A stretch of DNA of 52,412 bases from Pseudomonadales bacterium. GTDB taxonomy: Bacteria > Pseudomonadota > Gammaproteobacteria > Pseudomonadales > JANQJO01. Below, in pieces: positions 6,869-16,127 of this stretch (positions within the stretch are counted from its first letter, which is position 1; the number at the start of each line of letters is the position of its first letter). The position numbers and the translations under genes are program-made. The DNA is taken from contig JANQJO010000004.1 of assembly GCA_028281605.1 (NCBI GenBank), forward strand, positions 1 to 52,412, given 5' to 3'. Under the pieces are notes generated by a model. That model was given only the letters and a program-made list of their open reading frames with translations, made no database searches and had not been told where the DNA came from.

Positions 6869-8353
6869 ATGCAACCATTCAGATCGATTGTGATTGTTGG
6901 CCCTGAACAAAGAGATACTTATGCAGTAATTGAGGAAGTCAAAAAAACACGGCCAGTTCTTGTTATTGGAGATGGTGTGAAACCTATTCCTAAAGGACAC
7001 ATAACAGCTGAACTAACAGAATATAAGAATATGATTGAACCATCGAGCGAAATATTTTTCTGTGCGCATTCATATGCGTTTGAGGGTAGTAATGATTTAA
7101 TGGTTCAATTTTATAATAATGAACCTGATCATGATATTGCGTCACTTATAAAAGGCGTAAGGCAAATAACTGAAAAAATATGCGTTTTTCATTTGTTATG
7201 TTGTAATTCGAGTAGTGTTAAAGTTTCTCTCCCTGAAAATGTTCTTCTCATTACGCATACAAGTGCAAGGCACTGGGTGTTGGCGGTGACTATGAACAGG
7301 ATATTAAAGTTATTGTTGGAATCCGATAAAGGTATTTTAAATAAAATTAAAGAACGAGTACAAGAGTTTCCTGAAACTTTAAAAGTGCATACAAGCACTG
7401 AAGTCATAAAATGCTCGGGTCCTAAGAACGTTGAAAATATTGAAAGTTTTTCTAACTGGCTGAATGATAATGTTGAAGACTTTTTGCAAAAAGTTACTCC
7501 TTTAGTGGTTGCAGCGGTACCTTCAACGTTAAACTTTCAAAGCGCTAAAGTTAGTGATAACCAGCTGACAAAATATAAGATAAGAGAGTTGATACAAGAT
7601 GCGATAAGAGACAAAAAAGATAATGTTGAATCTCTTTTAGCAGGTGGGGTAAGGCCAAATGAAATTGAGGATAGTGCTTTGGCGCTTTTGTTACTTGTCG
7701 AAAGTAATGAAGTTGCAATGATGAAACGTTTGCTTGATATTGGAGTGAATCCTAGTGGAATGGAAAATAGATCGGATAGTAACTTTCCGCTTTTCATGGC
7801 GTCTATGAGAGGTCATACGGAAGCTGTAAAACTTTTAATTGATGCTGGTGCATGTGTCGATGCAAGTAATGAGAATGGTGTCACTTCTCTGTTTGTCGCT
7901 GTTCAGAATGATCATATAGAAGTTGTAAAGATTTTAATTGATGCAACAGCAGATGTTAATCAGGGTAGAACGACTGATAATGCTTCACCTCTTTATATAG
8001 CTGTTCAGAATGATAAAAAAAATATGGTCCAGCTTTTACTAGAGCATGGAGCCCATAATAATGATCAAGGCCCTGATGGTTTTACTCCTCTTTATATGGC
8101 TGCACGTGGTGATAAGGTAGAGATAGTGAGACTTTTGTTGGGGAGGGGAAATATTGATGTTAATGAACCTGTGATTAAAGGTTTTTCACCATTTTTTAAG
8201 GCTGTTCAAAAAAACTGTTTGCAGACTGTCGAGCTTATGATAGAGAATGGAGCTAAGCTCGATGCAGCTGGACCTCAAGGCATTACTCCGCGTCAAATGG
8301 CAGAGCATAACGGGCATCATGGTATACTAAAGTTATTTAGTTGTGATGTTTAA
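6869..8353 (+). CDS. Ankyrin-repeat protein with a possible cysteine-protease-like head
   Basis: A 494-residue protein without a signal peptide. Residues from about 235 to the end are ankyrin repeats of about 33 residues; clear examples are FPLFMASMRGHTEAVKLLID, TSLFVAVQNDHIEVVKILID and TPLYMAARGDKVEIVRLLL. The first 220 residues are unlike any ankyrin. They contain a hydrophobic strand followed by His67 (IFFCAHSYAFEG) and, about 45 residues later, a second hydrophobic strand ending in Cys111-Cys112 (VFHLLCCNSSS). That His/Cys layout resembles clan CD peptidases (caspase/CHAT/C80 type), which I infer only from pattern. Ankyrin proteins of this kind are often host-targeted effectors. A gap of 111 bp separates it from thiL. 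It may instead be a cytoplasmic scaffold. Confidence 0.8.
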   Translation: MQPFRSIVIVGPEQRDTYAVIEEVKKTRPVLVIGDGVKPIPKGHITAELTEYKNMIEPSSEIFFCAHSYAFEGSNDLMVQFYNNEPDHDIASLIKGVRQITEKICVFHLLCCNSSSVKVSLPENVLLITHTSARHWVLAVTMNRILKLLLESDKGILNKIKERVQEFPETLKVHTSTEVIKCSGPKNVENIESFSNWLNDNVEDFLQKVTPLVVAAVPSTLNFQSAKVSDNQLTKYKIRELIQDAIRDKKDNVESLLAGGVRPNEIEDSALALLLLVESNEVAMMKRLLDIGVNPSGMENRSDSNFPLFMASMRGHTEAVKLLIDAGACVDASNENGVTSLFVAVQNDHIEVVKILIDATADVNQGRTTDNASPLYIAVQNDKKNMVQLLLEHGAHNNDQGPDGFTPLYMAARGDKVEIVRLLLGRGNIDVNEPVIKGFSPFFKAVQKNCLQTVELMIENGAKLDAAGPQGITPRQMAEHNGHHGILKLFSCDV

Positions 8354-8392
8354 TTATAGTTGCTTGCTGGAACTGATACAGTTTGGTTAACT

Positions 8393-8833
8393 TTATTCCC
8401 AGCAAGAGCCTTGTGTAGGCGTTGTCGCACCTCTCTCATTGAGTGTCAATGTCCCACAGGGATCACCACCTTGTTTACCTTTGGGACTTGCTGTGATGGT
8501 ATAAGAAGTGCCATCAGTTATCATACTAAAAGCGTAACGTTCTTGAACATTTTTATTTACAGTGAATTTATTTTCAGATAATAAATCACTGTAGGCATCA
8601 GCTAAAATGAAACCTCGCTCTAATGATTGTGCCAAGTTTTGCATATCTGCTTGTGCTGCTCGTCTATTGGATTTTTGCACGCTTTTGTCATAGCTAGAGT
8701 AGCCTAGAGCAGCTAAAATGGAGAGTACACCTATTGCTATCATCAATTCGATGAGGCTAAAACCTTTCTGCTTACGGGAATGATTGGAGTGATCTATACA
8801 AAGGTTTGGATTGTTGCTTTTTGTAACTGTCAT
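8393..8833 (-). CDS. pilE: Type IV pilin-like protein, PilE family
   Basis: A 146-residue prepilin. The class III signal is KQKG followed by FSLIELMIAIGVLSILAAL, so cleavage by prepilin peptidase is expected after Gly24, leaving N-methylated Phe and the conserved Glu at +5. The leader is longer than usual (24 residues). The C-terminal half has the PilE-type TITASPKGKQGGDPCGTLTL and a C-terminal Cys (GSCWE) that can close a disulfide loop. It stands alone, without fimT, pilV, pilW or pilY1, and converges on the ankyrin gene with 39 bp between the stops. Confidence 0.88.
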   Translation of the reverse strand: MTVTKSNNPNLCIDHSNHSRKQKGFSLIELMIAIGVLSILAALGYSSYDKSVQKSNRRAAQADMQNLAQSLERGFILADAYSDLLSENKFTVNKNVQERYAFSMITDGTSYTITASPKGKQGGDPCGTLTLNERGATTPTQGSCWE

Positions 8834-9206
8834 GATCTTTAAGTAAACCCGCCATTCTTAGGAATGCACGAAATAACTTTAACATTTTCCGCTGCTGAAC
8901 TCGCTTCGCTCAGGCAGGCATTCGCTCCAATTGTTAAAGTTATTTCGTGTCCATTCCTTAACTATTTATTTTAACATTAATTTTTTAATGCCCGCACTTT
9001 AAATCTATTTTGTTAAGTTATCAAATTATAATTCACTGACAGGCACTTTTATGGAGTAATCCGTTTTCTTTTTGCTGTGTTTTTGTAAAAAAGGGTTTGA
9101 ATCGCTTTTTATAATTTTTGAATTATTTTTTGTGGCATGGAGTTTGCTGTTTTGGTCTGTGCTGTTTTGAATTTTTTACAAGAGATTAAATTTTAGGAGA
9201 AAGCGT
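8834..9206. other. Divergent intergenic region between pilE and the GDH-like gene
   Basis: The 373-bp stretch separates two divergent genes and must hold both promoters. It contains repeat element copy 1 (8860-8958) close to the pilE start, then AT-rich sequence. AGGAG at 9195-9199 is the ribosome site for the gene at 9207. I see no convincing -35/-10 pair and no further ORF. Confidence 0.6.
8860..8958 (+). repeat. Inverted-repeat element, copy 1 (A arms)
   Basis: The left arm (8860-8884, AGGAATGCACGAAATAAC and on) pairs with the right arm (8932-8958), the right arm carrying two extra bases. The arms share the type A sequence GAAATAACTTTAACA. The core between them (8885-8931) contains CTGAACTCGCTTCGCTCA and CGCTC, and is the most diverged of the four full cores. 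It lies upstream of pilE in a divergent promoter region, unlike copies 2 and 4, which lie at gene ends. Confidence 0.85.
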
Positions 9207-11855
9207 ATGGCGGTTGGAATTGGTCTACAAACGTTGTTGCGGCAAACACGAATATTTCAAATAGCACCAAAGTGTTTGGCAAGTTTTGCTATGATTGCAG
9301 AAAAAAACGGAATTGAAAAATCAAAAAGTGGGAGTGGTATTTTTTCTTTGCGCGCACCAGGTGGTGTGTCGTTGACTAGAATAACAGCGACTAAAGCAGT
9401 GTTTCCTTTTTTACCGTTTGGCTTTGATGCAAACAATGCTTCATTCAACAGCATTGATATTGACCAAGCAGTTTTTGAAGGTAAAGTGCGTAGTACACCT
9501 TTGATCAACTTTGCACGACAAAACTCAGGGGTCACGACCATGCATTTGCACCAAATTCAAGCCTTAGTGGATTTTACGAGCTTTATTCTGCTGCATCCAC
9601 AAAATGGAATGCATCAAGAGTTGGTGGGGGATGAGATTCAAAGTGAACAAAATTTGGAAGGGGTGCACCAGAAATTGATGCAAACGATTGGTGAAAATCC
9701 AAAAGTGCAACAATTGATGAAGTTATTGCTGAATGTGATGGTGGCTCGTTTTCAGCCGGACGATCATTCAATTTCAACGGGCGAGCATCAATTAAAGCCT
9801 GTTAAACCTTTTTTCAATGAGAAAGTTCAGCAACAGGCAATTAAACGAGCGCAAGGCTTTTTAAAACAAACGCCAATGCCCTATAAAAGTGTTATGAATG
9901 AAATTACTGACATTGTGTGTATGAAAATGGTTCGTACAAATTTATGTCATCCGAATCCAAAACATGACAGTGGTGTGTTATGTTATTATGAGCCTCAAGA
10001 TGGTAGTTATAGAACCTTAATCAGTTTGTCAAATAAAACAACGATGGTAGAGTTTCGTTTGGGTAAAATTGCCAGTGGTGGTACACGTTTGGTTCAGAAT
10101 TTAAGCCAGTTAAACGAAGTTGTACGTTTGGCAAAAGCACAGCAAGATAAGCATGGGCTTTGGATGTTGCCCTATGACGGGGCTAAGAGAACCTTTAGTA
10201 TTTATGTTGATGATCATCAAATACCGTATGTTTTGCGGGATGCAGCTACTTGCTATAGTCAAACTTTTGATACTTTTGAAATCAATCCTAAAAATTCAAC
10301 TATGGAGAAACTCTATGCTCCGGTTGTGTCTTTAAATGGCTTTGATGGTTTGTCTTTTTGGGGGCCTGATGTTAAAACAGGCAGTAAAAAAGCAATTTCT
10401 GAAGCTAATAGAGGTGCAGAAATAGGGGGCAGGAAACACGGATTGCATATGTCTGGAGGTGCTGCTGATATTCCGCATGCCTACTATGATTTTGAAAAAA
10501 AACGTCGTCTTGGAATTACCTCAGAAGGGGCTTTTTACAGTAACTTTGGCCATATTCTTGCAATGGTTAATAAGTGTAAAGAAGAAGATAGAGTGATGAA
10601 AGTGAATATGATAGGAGGTCCTGATGGTGATGTTGGTGGTTCAACCTTAAGTTTGTTTGCAGATCTTGAAGCACAAGTCATTCCGAATTTAGCTTATGAT
10701 GGGCGTAGTGCTGTATTTTTTGATGAAAACAGTATTCTGAGTAATCCTGAAGGGTTTAAAAAGATTATCTTGTCTATGAATGAAAAATTTATGCCTTGGT
10801 CAGCTTATATAAAAGCTGTTGATGGAGATGAAAACTTAAGTGAAAAAGATCGAATTGAATTAAAATCGATGCTGAAAATTTATAGCTTTGATTCAGAAGG
10901 TCAAATTACCTTGCCTAGAATCGGCTTAGATAGTTCTTTAGAAAAACTGCTGCCACAGCTTAGACCTGCAGTTGAAATGAAAGATGGTGTTTATCAGCTG
11001 GATAGAAATCAATTTACACAACTGTTGTGGCGACAAAAAGTAGATATACAGCTCAGTTGTGGTCATGGAACATGGGTGGTTAGTGATGATGAAACGCAAA
11101 AGAGTCAATTTCCAGGTGCAGTTACGGTTCAAGAGTTGGAAGATTCAAGCTGTGAAATGGTTTTTTCTCCAGCCAATTTGACTTGTTCTGAGAGTGCTCA
11201 AAGAGAAATTCAAGAAAACGGGAAAGTTATGAGCTTAAGTCCAGAATATGAAAATGGAGGGGGTACGGCTGCCTCAAGGGCTTCTGCAATTTATAATATT
11301 CAAGGTTGCCAAATTAATCAAACTGTTATTAATGCTTTTAGAGAAAAAGTCAGATATTTTGCTGTTGCGCGTTCTGGTTATTTGTTAAATTACATTTTGC
11401 CTAAGAGTGCAAATTTGTATGAAGCACTACAGTCTTTAAGGCAACAGCACTCCGAGGTGAGTCGTGCTGTTTTAAGTGAAACAAGAGAGTCCAGTAATTT
11501 ATTATTGAGCCGTGATGAAAAAATGAAAGAAATGATTACTTTGATGTATTTTCCTTCAGAGGATGCAGGCAGGCTGTTACAAGCGGTACGAAATGGGCAG
11601 TTGGAGGCTAAACCGCTATTAGAGTGGTGGTCGGCTACTAGAAATGAAGTAGGTTTGACTAAAACAAATTTACTCTATTATTCTGCCAATCCAGATAGTA
11701 TGCAAAACAATGAAGCCATGCAGCATCTCAAGCAAGCTTTGTCTGAAAAAGCCCAGCAAAAATGTGAGTCAGTCTCAGCCAGTGTTGATCAGAAAAATTT
11801 TGACTTTTCATTTATTCAGTGGATGATGTGGCCTTTAACATATTGGTTGCATTGA
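9207..11855 (+). CDS. Divergent large-type NAD-glutamate dehydrogenase homologue
   Basis: An 882-residue cytoplasmic protein. Several segments follow the order seen in the large (115-180 kDa) NAD-dependent glutamate dehydrogenases: GGTR (residue about 291) then KAQQDKHG (310-317) and YDGAK, FWGPDVKTG (385), SGGAADIPHAYYDF (416-429) with RLGIT, and GGPDGDVGG (470-478) in the place of the NAD-binding glycine turn. The family reaction is oxidation of glutamate to 2-oxoglutarate and ammonia. Spacing is right but several catalytic-site words are altered, and the protein is shorter than the usual 1000-1600 residues, so activity is uncertain. The start is firm, with AGGAG eight bases upstream. It is a single gene with its own terminator. 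Confidence 0.6.
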   Translation: MAVGIGLQTLLRQTRIFQIAPKCLASFAMIAEKNGIEKSKSGSGIFSLRAPGGVSLTRITATKAVFPFLPFGFDANNASFNSIDIDQAVFEGKVRSTPLINFARQNSGVTTMHLHQIQALVDFTSFILLHPQNGMHQELVGDEIQSEQNLEGVHQKLMQTIGENPKVQQLMKLLLNVMVARFQPDDHSISTGEHQLKPVKPFFNEKVQQQAIKRAQGFLKQTPMPYKSVMNEITDIVCMKMVRTNLCHPNPKHDSGVLCYYEPQDGSYRTLISLSNKTTMVEFRLGKIASGGTRLVQNLSQLNEVVRLAKAQQDKHGLWMLPYDGAKRTFSIYVDDHQIPYVLRDAATCYSQTFDTFEINPKNSTMEKLYAPVVSLNGFDGLSFWGPDVKTGSKKAISEANRGAEIGGRKHGLHMSGGAADIPHAYYDFEKKRRLGITSEGAFYSNFGHILAMVNKCKEEDRVMKVNMIGGPDGDVGGSTLSLFADLEAQVIPNLAYDGRSAVFFDENSILSNPEGFKKIILSMNEKFMPWSAYIKAVDGDENLSEKDRIELKSMLKIYSFDSEGQITLPRIGLDSSLEKLLPQLRPAVEMKDGVYQLDRNQFTQLLWRQKVDIQLSCGHGTWVVSDDETQKSQFPGAVTVQELEDSSCEMVFSPANLTCSESAQREIQENGKVMSLSPEYENGGGTAASRASAIYNIQGCQINQTVINAFREKVRYFAVARSGYLLNYILPKSANLYEALQSLRQQHSEVSRAVLSETRESSNLLLSRDEKMKEMITLMYFPSEDAGRLLQAVRNGQLEAKPLLEWWSATRNEVGLTKTNLLYYSANPDSMQNNEAMQHLKQALSEKAQQKCESVSASVDQKNFDFSFIQWMMWPLTYWLH

Positions 11856-11883
11856 TAATGACAAAAGCTGAGTGTCAACTGTT

Positions 11884-11925
11884 AGTCATGAGGCATTGTG
11901 CCTCATGACTATTACGATTTTTTTG
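11884..11925 (+). terminator. Rho-independent terminator after the GDH-like gene
   Basis: AGTCATGAGGCA (11884-11895) and TGCCTCATGACT (11899-11910) form a perfect 12-bp stem with a three-base loop, followed shortly by a run of seven T (11918-11924). It begins 28 bp after the stop codon at 11855. Confidence 0.9.
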
Positions 11926-12372
11926 GTTTTACTAAAATGTGAAATCTAACACGTTTTCAATTCACTTTGTTATTTTATGATAAGTTGCATTGTGCTAATG
12001 TTGGATTATGCAAGTACAGTGTTCAATTGTGCAAACAAAAGCGTTCTCTATTAAAGAGCATTTTTGGTCACCTTGGGTGGAAACGTGTGATCCAATATTT
12101 GCTTAAAGCCAATGCTGTTATGAGTAGGATCATAAACTTGAATGTTAAGGGAAAATTGACAAAATGCGTCATAATGCATTAGGGATGAGCCAACAAAATA
12201 AGTCATTTTATTTTAAAAATAAGACTGTTATATCAACTTTTTAATCTGCCTTAGTACAAGTTCTTTGTGTATATACAGGGAACCTACAAAATTTAAACTT
12301 ATTAATTGATCAAGTTAGATGACAATACTAAGCACTGAAACTATCTGCTGATTGTGTCTGGGAGGCTATGAT
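11926..12372. other. Intergenic region before the CxxCH/DUF1501 operon
   Basis: About 450 bp without a convincing gene. A 71-codon open frame (11967-12182, plus) is rich in Leu, Lys and Cys, has no ribosome site and matches no family, so I do not call it. The region probably holds the promoter of the following operon, but I cannot pick a clear -35/-10 pair. GGGAGG at 12359-12364 is the ribosome site of the gene at 12373. Confidence 0.55.
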
Positions 12373-13560
12373 ATGACAGATCGGGATCAATCTATTACGG
12401 TTAAAGCGTTATTGATGGGGCTGTTCAGCGTATCCATTGGCTTTACGGATGCGTCTTTAGCCAACACGCGAGATCAAGCGTACACGTTACATAATCGTTT
12501 GACAGGGACTCCACCGACTGAGCCTATCCTTGAACAAATGAGCACGCTGATTGAGCAAAACAATAAGATTGATTCAGCTTTGTTAGCAATGGAGCATCCA
12601 GCTTTTTGTAATGTTGTGCTAAAAAATCATGCGGCTAAGTTGACGAATCAAGAGGGTTCTTCTTTCGTACCTTTAAATGATGGAGCTGCAACGATTATAG
12701 GGATGATTCGAGATGATGTGCCTTTTAATACTGTATTAACGGCTGATTTAGTTTATATCGGTTCTTCTGCGGCAACAGACATTGCTTATACACAAACGGA
12801 TAATGCGCACTATTTGGATTTAGAAAGTAACACGATTGATTTGTGTGACCCAGCTATGTTGGTGCCCACAGCACAAAGTGAGTTGCCAGGCAGCCAATTG
12901 ATGCCCGTTGATACCGCTGGTTTTGTCACAACGCGTGCAGCGGCTGAGGCTTATTTTTCTGCAGGTACAAATCGGGCTATGCTCAGATATACTTTGATGA
13001 ATTTTTTATGTCATGATTTAGAAGACCTGCACGATATTTCTGTTGCTCCAGACTTTATTCGCCAAGATGTTACACGTCAACCTGGGGGTGACAGTGCTGT
13101 TTTTCTCAATCAATGTATTGGTTGCCACGCTGGTATGGATGCGTTAGCCGGTGCGTTTGCTTACTATGAGTGGGATGATGAATTGGAACGTATGACTTTT
13201 ACATCGGGTAGAGTACAAGGAAAATATCTTATTAATGCCTCGGTTTTTCCTGAAGGTTATGTGACGACCGATGATCGTTGGATCAATTACTGGCGCGAAG
13301 GTAAAAACTCTGTACTGGGTTGGTCTGCTGCCTCGTTGGGGCAAGGCAATGGTGCTAAAAGTTTGAGTTTGGAGTTGAGTTCAAGTCGGGCCTTTTCAGC
13401 TTGCCAAGTAGAAAAAGTTTTTGAAGAAGTGTGTTTTCGTAAACCTACATCGGCTGCAGATCAAATGGAAGCAGCGCGGATTGCGGATGTATTTGAGCAA
13501 AGTAATTACAGTATGAAGCAAGTGTTTGCTGAAACCAGTGTGTACTGTCTTGCAGAGTGA
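12373..13560 (+). CDS. Exported protein with a single c-type heme motif
   Basis: A 395-residue protein. GGGAGG lies seven bases before ATG 12373; a TTG 21 bases upstream is in frame but not supported. A hydrophobic stretch at residues 10-30 (KALLMGLFSVSIGFTDASLA) looks like a signal peptide ending AxA-like. CIGCH at residues 248-252 is a c-type heme attachment motif. The rest is mostly uncharacterised, with pairs of cysteines at 79 and 158 and later ones that could form disulfides. It is the first gene of a three-gene operon with the CxxCH/LamG lipoprotein and the DUF1501 protein. The job is unknown; the context suggests an envelope redox or polymer-handling complex. Confidence 0.75.
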   Translation: MTDRDQSITVKALLMGLFSVSIGFTDASLANTRDQAYTLHNRLTGTPPTEPILEQMSTLIEQNNKIDSALLAMEHPAFCNVVLKNHAAKLTNQEGSSFVPLNDGAATIIGMIRDDVPFNTVLTADLVYIGSSAATDIAYTQTDNAHYLDLESNTIDLCDPAMLVPTAQSELPGSQLMPVDTAGFVTTRAAAEAYFSAGTNRAMLRYTLMNFLCHDLEDLHDISVAPDFIRQDVTRQPGGDSAVFLNQCIGCHAGMDALAGAFAYYEWDDELERMTFTSGRVQGKYLINASVFPEGYVTTDDRWINYWREGKNSVLGWSAASLGQGNGAKSLSLELSSSRAFSACQVEKVFEEVCFRKPTSAADQMEAARIADVFEQSNYSMKQVFAETSVYCLAE

Positions 13561-13597
13561 TCCATTTAATTAAGGTATAGATGAGGTAGTATTGTCG

Positions 13598-16111
13598 ATG
13601 AACACAGTATCAATACAAAAGGGTTTTATGATTGGAAAGTTCTGGTTAATGATGATGTTCGTGCTGGGTTTGAGCAGCTGTGGTTTTGGCTCTTCAAGTT
13701 CAAATCAATTCCGCATGGGAGACCAAGCACAGGAGCAAAGTAATGATACCAGTACGACTAGAACAGTTACCGTAATTGCAAATATAGATGCTTTTTCCCA
13801 AACCTTACACCCATTGGTTATAGGGGAGGCAAACTGTGTACTGTGCCATTCGAGTATGGGCCCAGGATCACCCGCATTTGCTGCTGAGAATGTATCGACA
13901 GCCTTTGATGCAGTGTCTAGCGTAGTTGATTTGATGAAACCAGATGCCTCTCGCATTTATCGTAGAGTTAAGGATGATCAACATAACTGTTGGTCTGATT
14001 GTGATGCCGATGCAGCTAAAATTTTGGCCTCGATTGAACGTTGGCGTGCTTTATCCGATGCTGTAGAGGCGGTAGGATCTGCTAACAGTGAAGAAACTGA
14101 AGTGGTTGGACCTATAGATCCAGTGACAGGTGATCCAACGGTGCTTCCTCAGCCAGAAGCGGCGAATTTGACAGCTTTTGAGCAAAGCCTGTATCCCTAT
14201 TTGCTAGGGGAAGCCAAATGTAAGGCCTGTCATACTGAGCAAGGGCCTGGGACGCCTGCTTTTGCTTCTGCTGATGCAACGGTCGCTTCACAAAGTTTAC
14301 TGAATTTTCAAAAAGTCAATTTGGCACAACCGGATAAATCCAGACTGTATTTGCGTTTAAAAGTGGATCAACACAATTGTCCAAACGATTGTGATGCTGA
14401 TGCAGTTGTGATGTTAGCCAACATAGAGGCTTGGGCCGCATTGGAAGGTGAGAATGCCCCAGAGCCTGAGTTTAATCCTTTAGCTTTGGCCAGCGCCAGT
14501 GTTCGCTTTTCGGCACAAGAGGAGCAGATGGCAAACCTGAGAGTCAGTAACGGTATTTTAGCGTTTTATGACTTTAAAGAAGGTAATGGGAATACAGCTA
14601 CAGACAGCTCTGGAGCAGTACCTGCTTTGGATTTGACATTAAATGATGTGCAATGGTCTGAAGGTCAAGGTTTAGAGTTTAATGAAGGTATTGCTGTTGC
14701 CAGTACTGAAGCCAGTATGAAATTGTTTGAAGCGATCACTGCGACTAACGCTTATACTTTTGAAGCTTGGATCGTACCAAAAAATGAACAAGCTTCAGGT
14801 CCTGCTCGCATCATCACTTATTCGATGGATACGGCTAGCCGTAACATGACATTGGGACAAGTCGGCACAAACTTAGTGTTACGTAATCGTACGGCAGCAG
14901 CGGGTATTTCAAATAATGGTATGCCGGCAATCAGAACAGTGGCTGATGCGTCGTTAGTGGTAGATGAATTACAGCATGTTGTAGCGACTTTTGATGCCAA
15001 TAGCGGTCGTAAAATTTATATTAACGGTGAATTGGTCAGTCAAGAGAGTAATAGAGAATTAATTGATGCTTTAGAGTGGTCTAACATGTATCAATTTGCG
15101 TTGGGTAACGAAATTACTCGTAATAGGGCCTGGCAAGGTACGATGAAGTTAGTTGCTGTGTATAATCGAGCTTTATCCATAGCAGAGATACAACAAAATC
15201 AGCAAGCAGGTTTGGCGAGTCAAGTGAAAGTGTTGAAATTTGATATTGCTGGATTAACCGGTGAGCCTGGCACGCATATTCGCTTAGAGGCCATTGCTCT
15301 AGATGATTACAGCTATAAATTGTCTAAACCCACTGTGATTTATACCGGGCAAGGTTCCTTCGATCTTCAAGGCATGCGTATAGCTGTGAATGGTGTCATA
15401 CCCGTAGCTGGTCAAACGTTTGTTAATGTATCTGCGCTTGTATCTGAATCTGAGCAGTTGATCTCACCCTTAGCTGCTATTATCACGATTGATCAGGGTG
15501 CTGAGTTGGATAGGCTGACTTTGGCCTTTGAAGTGATTGCTGGGCAAGTGAATGTGTCGATACCACAAGTTATAGAAAGCTCTCCCATTGTTGATGAAGC
15601 CATTATTGGAGCTAAAGTAGGCATTAAAACGTTTGATAAAATCAATACCAGTTTTGCTGTCATTACGGGAGTGGCTACTGATACCCCTAATATTGAGCAG
15701 AGTTATACTGAGCTAAAGCAAAGTTTGCCCAGTAGTGTTGATCCGTCTGGTTTTAATGGTGCGGTGCAAACGGTGATTGCGAAGTTAGCCTTAGAATATT
15801 GTGATCAATTACTAGAGAGTGCTGCATTGCGTGATGATTTTTTCAGTGGTGTTAATTTGAATCTTAGTCCTGAGCAGGCTTTAGATAGCGTGGGTCGAGC
15901 GGAGATTGCCAGCCTTTTATACGACAAAATGTTTGGGGTAGATCTTGAGGGTCAACCACTTGCGAGCTCAGCACGCACAGAATTGGAAAATCTGTTAAAT
16001 ATCTTTGTGAATGAATGTGTAGGTAATAACTGTAGTGGTCAAGATACACGTAATGCGGTTAAGGCAGCTTGTCAAGCGTCCTTAAGCAGTGCAGCTACTT
16101 TACTTCATTAA
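13598..16111 (+). CDS. Lipoprotein with duplicated CxxCH modules and a LamG-like domain
   Basis: A lipoprotein signal ends in the lipobox LSSC. ATG 13598 is preferred over a TTG six bases upstream; ATG 13628 is also possible. Two homologous segments of about 90 residues follow, each with a LxPxxxGEAxCxxCH heme motif near its start (CVLCH and CKACH, with GPGSPAF or GPGTPAF after) and DQHNC..DCDADA near its end: an internal duplication. From about residue 320 to 540 there is a concanavalin-like LamG domain (ILAFYDFKEGNG, YTFEAWI, HVVATFDANSGRKIYINGEL). The rest is unassigned. It is probably an outer-membrane-anchored periplasmic or surface protein. The gene starts 37 bp after the previous stop and is followed 16 bp later by the DUF1501 gene. 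Confidence 0.75.
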   Translation: MNTVSIQKGFMIGKFWLMMMFVLGLSSCGFGSSSSNQFRMGDQAQEQSNDTSTTRTVTVIANIDAFSQTLHPLVIGEANCVLCHSSMGPGSPAFAAENVSTAFDAVSSVVDLMKPDASRIYRRVKDDQHNCWSDCDADAAKILASIERWRALSDAVEAVGSANSEETEVVGPIDPVTGDPTVLPQPEAANLTAFEQSLYPYLLGEAKCKACHTEQGPGTPAFASADATVASQSLLNFQKVNLAQPDKSRLYLRLKVDQHNCPNDCDADAVVMLANIEAWAALEGENAPEPEFNPLALASASVRFSAQEEQMANLRVSNGILAFYDFKEGNGNTATDSSGAVPALDLTLNDVQWSEGQGLEFNEGIAVASTEASMKLFEAITATNAYTFEAWIVPKNEQASGPARIITYSMDTASRNMTLGQVGTNLVLRNRTAAAGISNNGMPAIRTVADASLVVDELQHVVATFDANSGRKIYINGELVSQESNRELIDALEWSNMYQFALGNEITRNRAWQGTMKLVAVYNRALSIAEIQQNQQAGLASQVKVLKFDIAGLTGEPGTHIRLEAIALDDYSYKLSKPTVIYTGQGSFDLQGMRIAVNGVIPVAGQTFVNVSALVSESEQLISPLAAIITIDQGAELDRLTLAFEVIAGQVNVSIPQVIESSPIVDEAIIGAKVGIKTFDKINTSFAVITGVATDTPNIEQSYTELKQSLPSSVDPSGFNGAVQTVIAKLALEYCDQLLESAALRDDFFSGVNLNLSPEQALDSVGRAEIASLLYDKMFGVDLEGQPLASSARTELENLLNIFVNECVGNNCSGQDTRNAVKAACQASLSSAATLLH

Positions 16112-16127
16112 TTTTAGGAGAGTGATC

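Noticed and set aside
8363..8405. CTTGCTGG and CCAGCAAG between the ankyrin gene and pilE
   Set aside because: Only eight paired bases with a 27-base loop and no T run; part lies in pilE coding sequence.
11967..12182. 71-codon plus-strand frame between the terminator and the CxxCH operon
   Set aside because: No ribosome site, unusual composition and no recognisable motif; probably a chance open frame in intergenic DNA.
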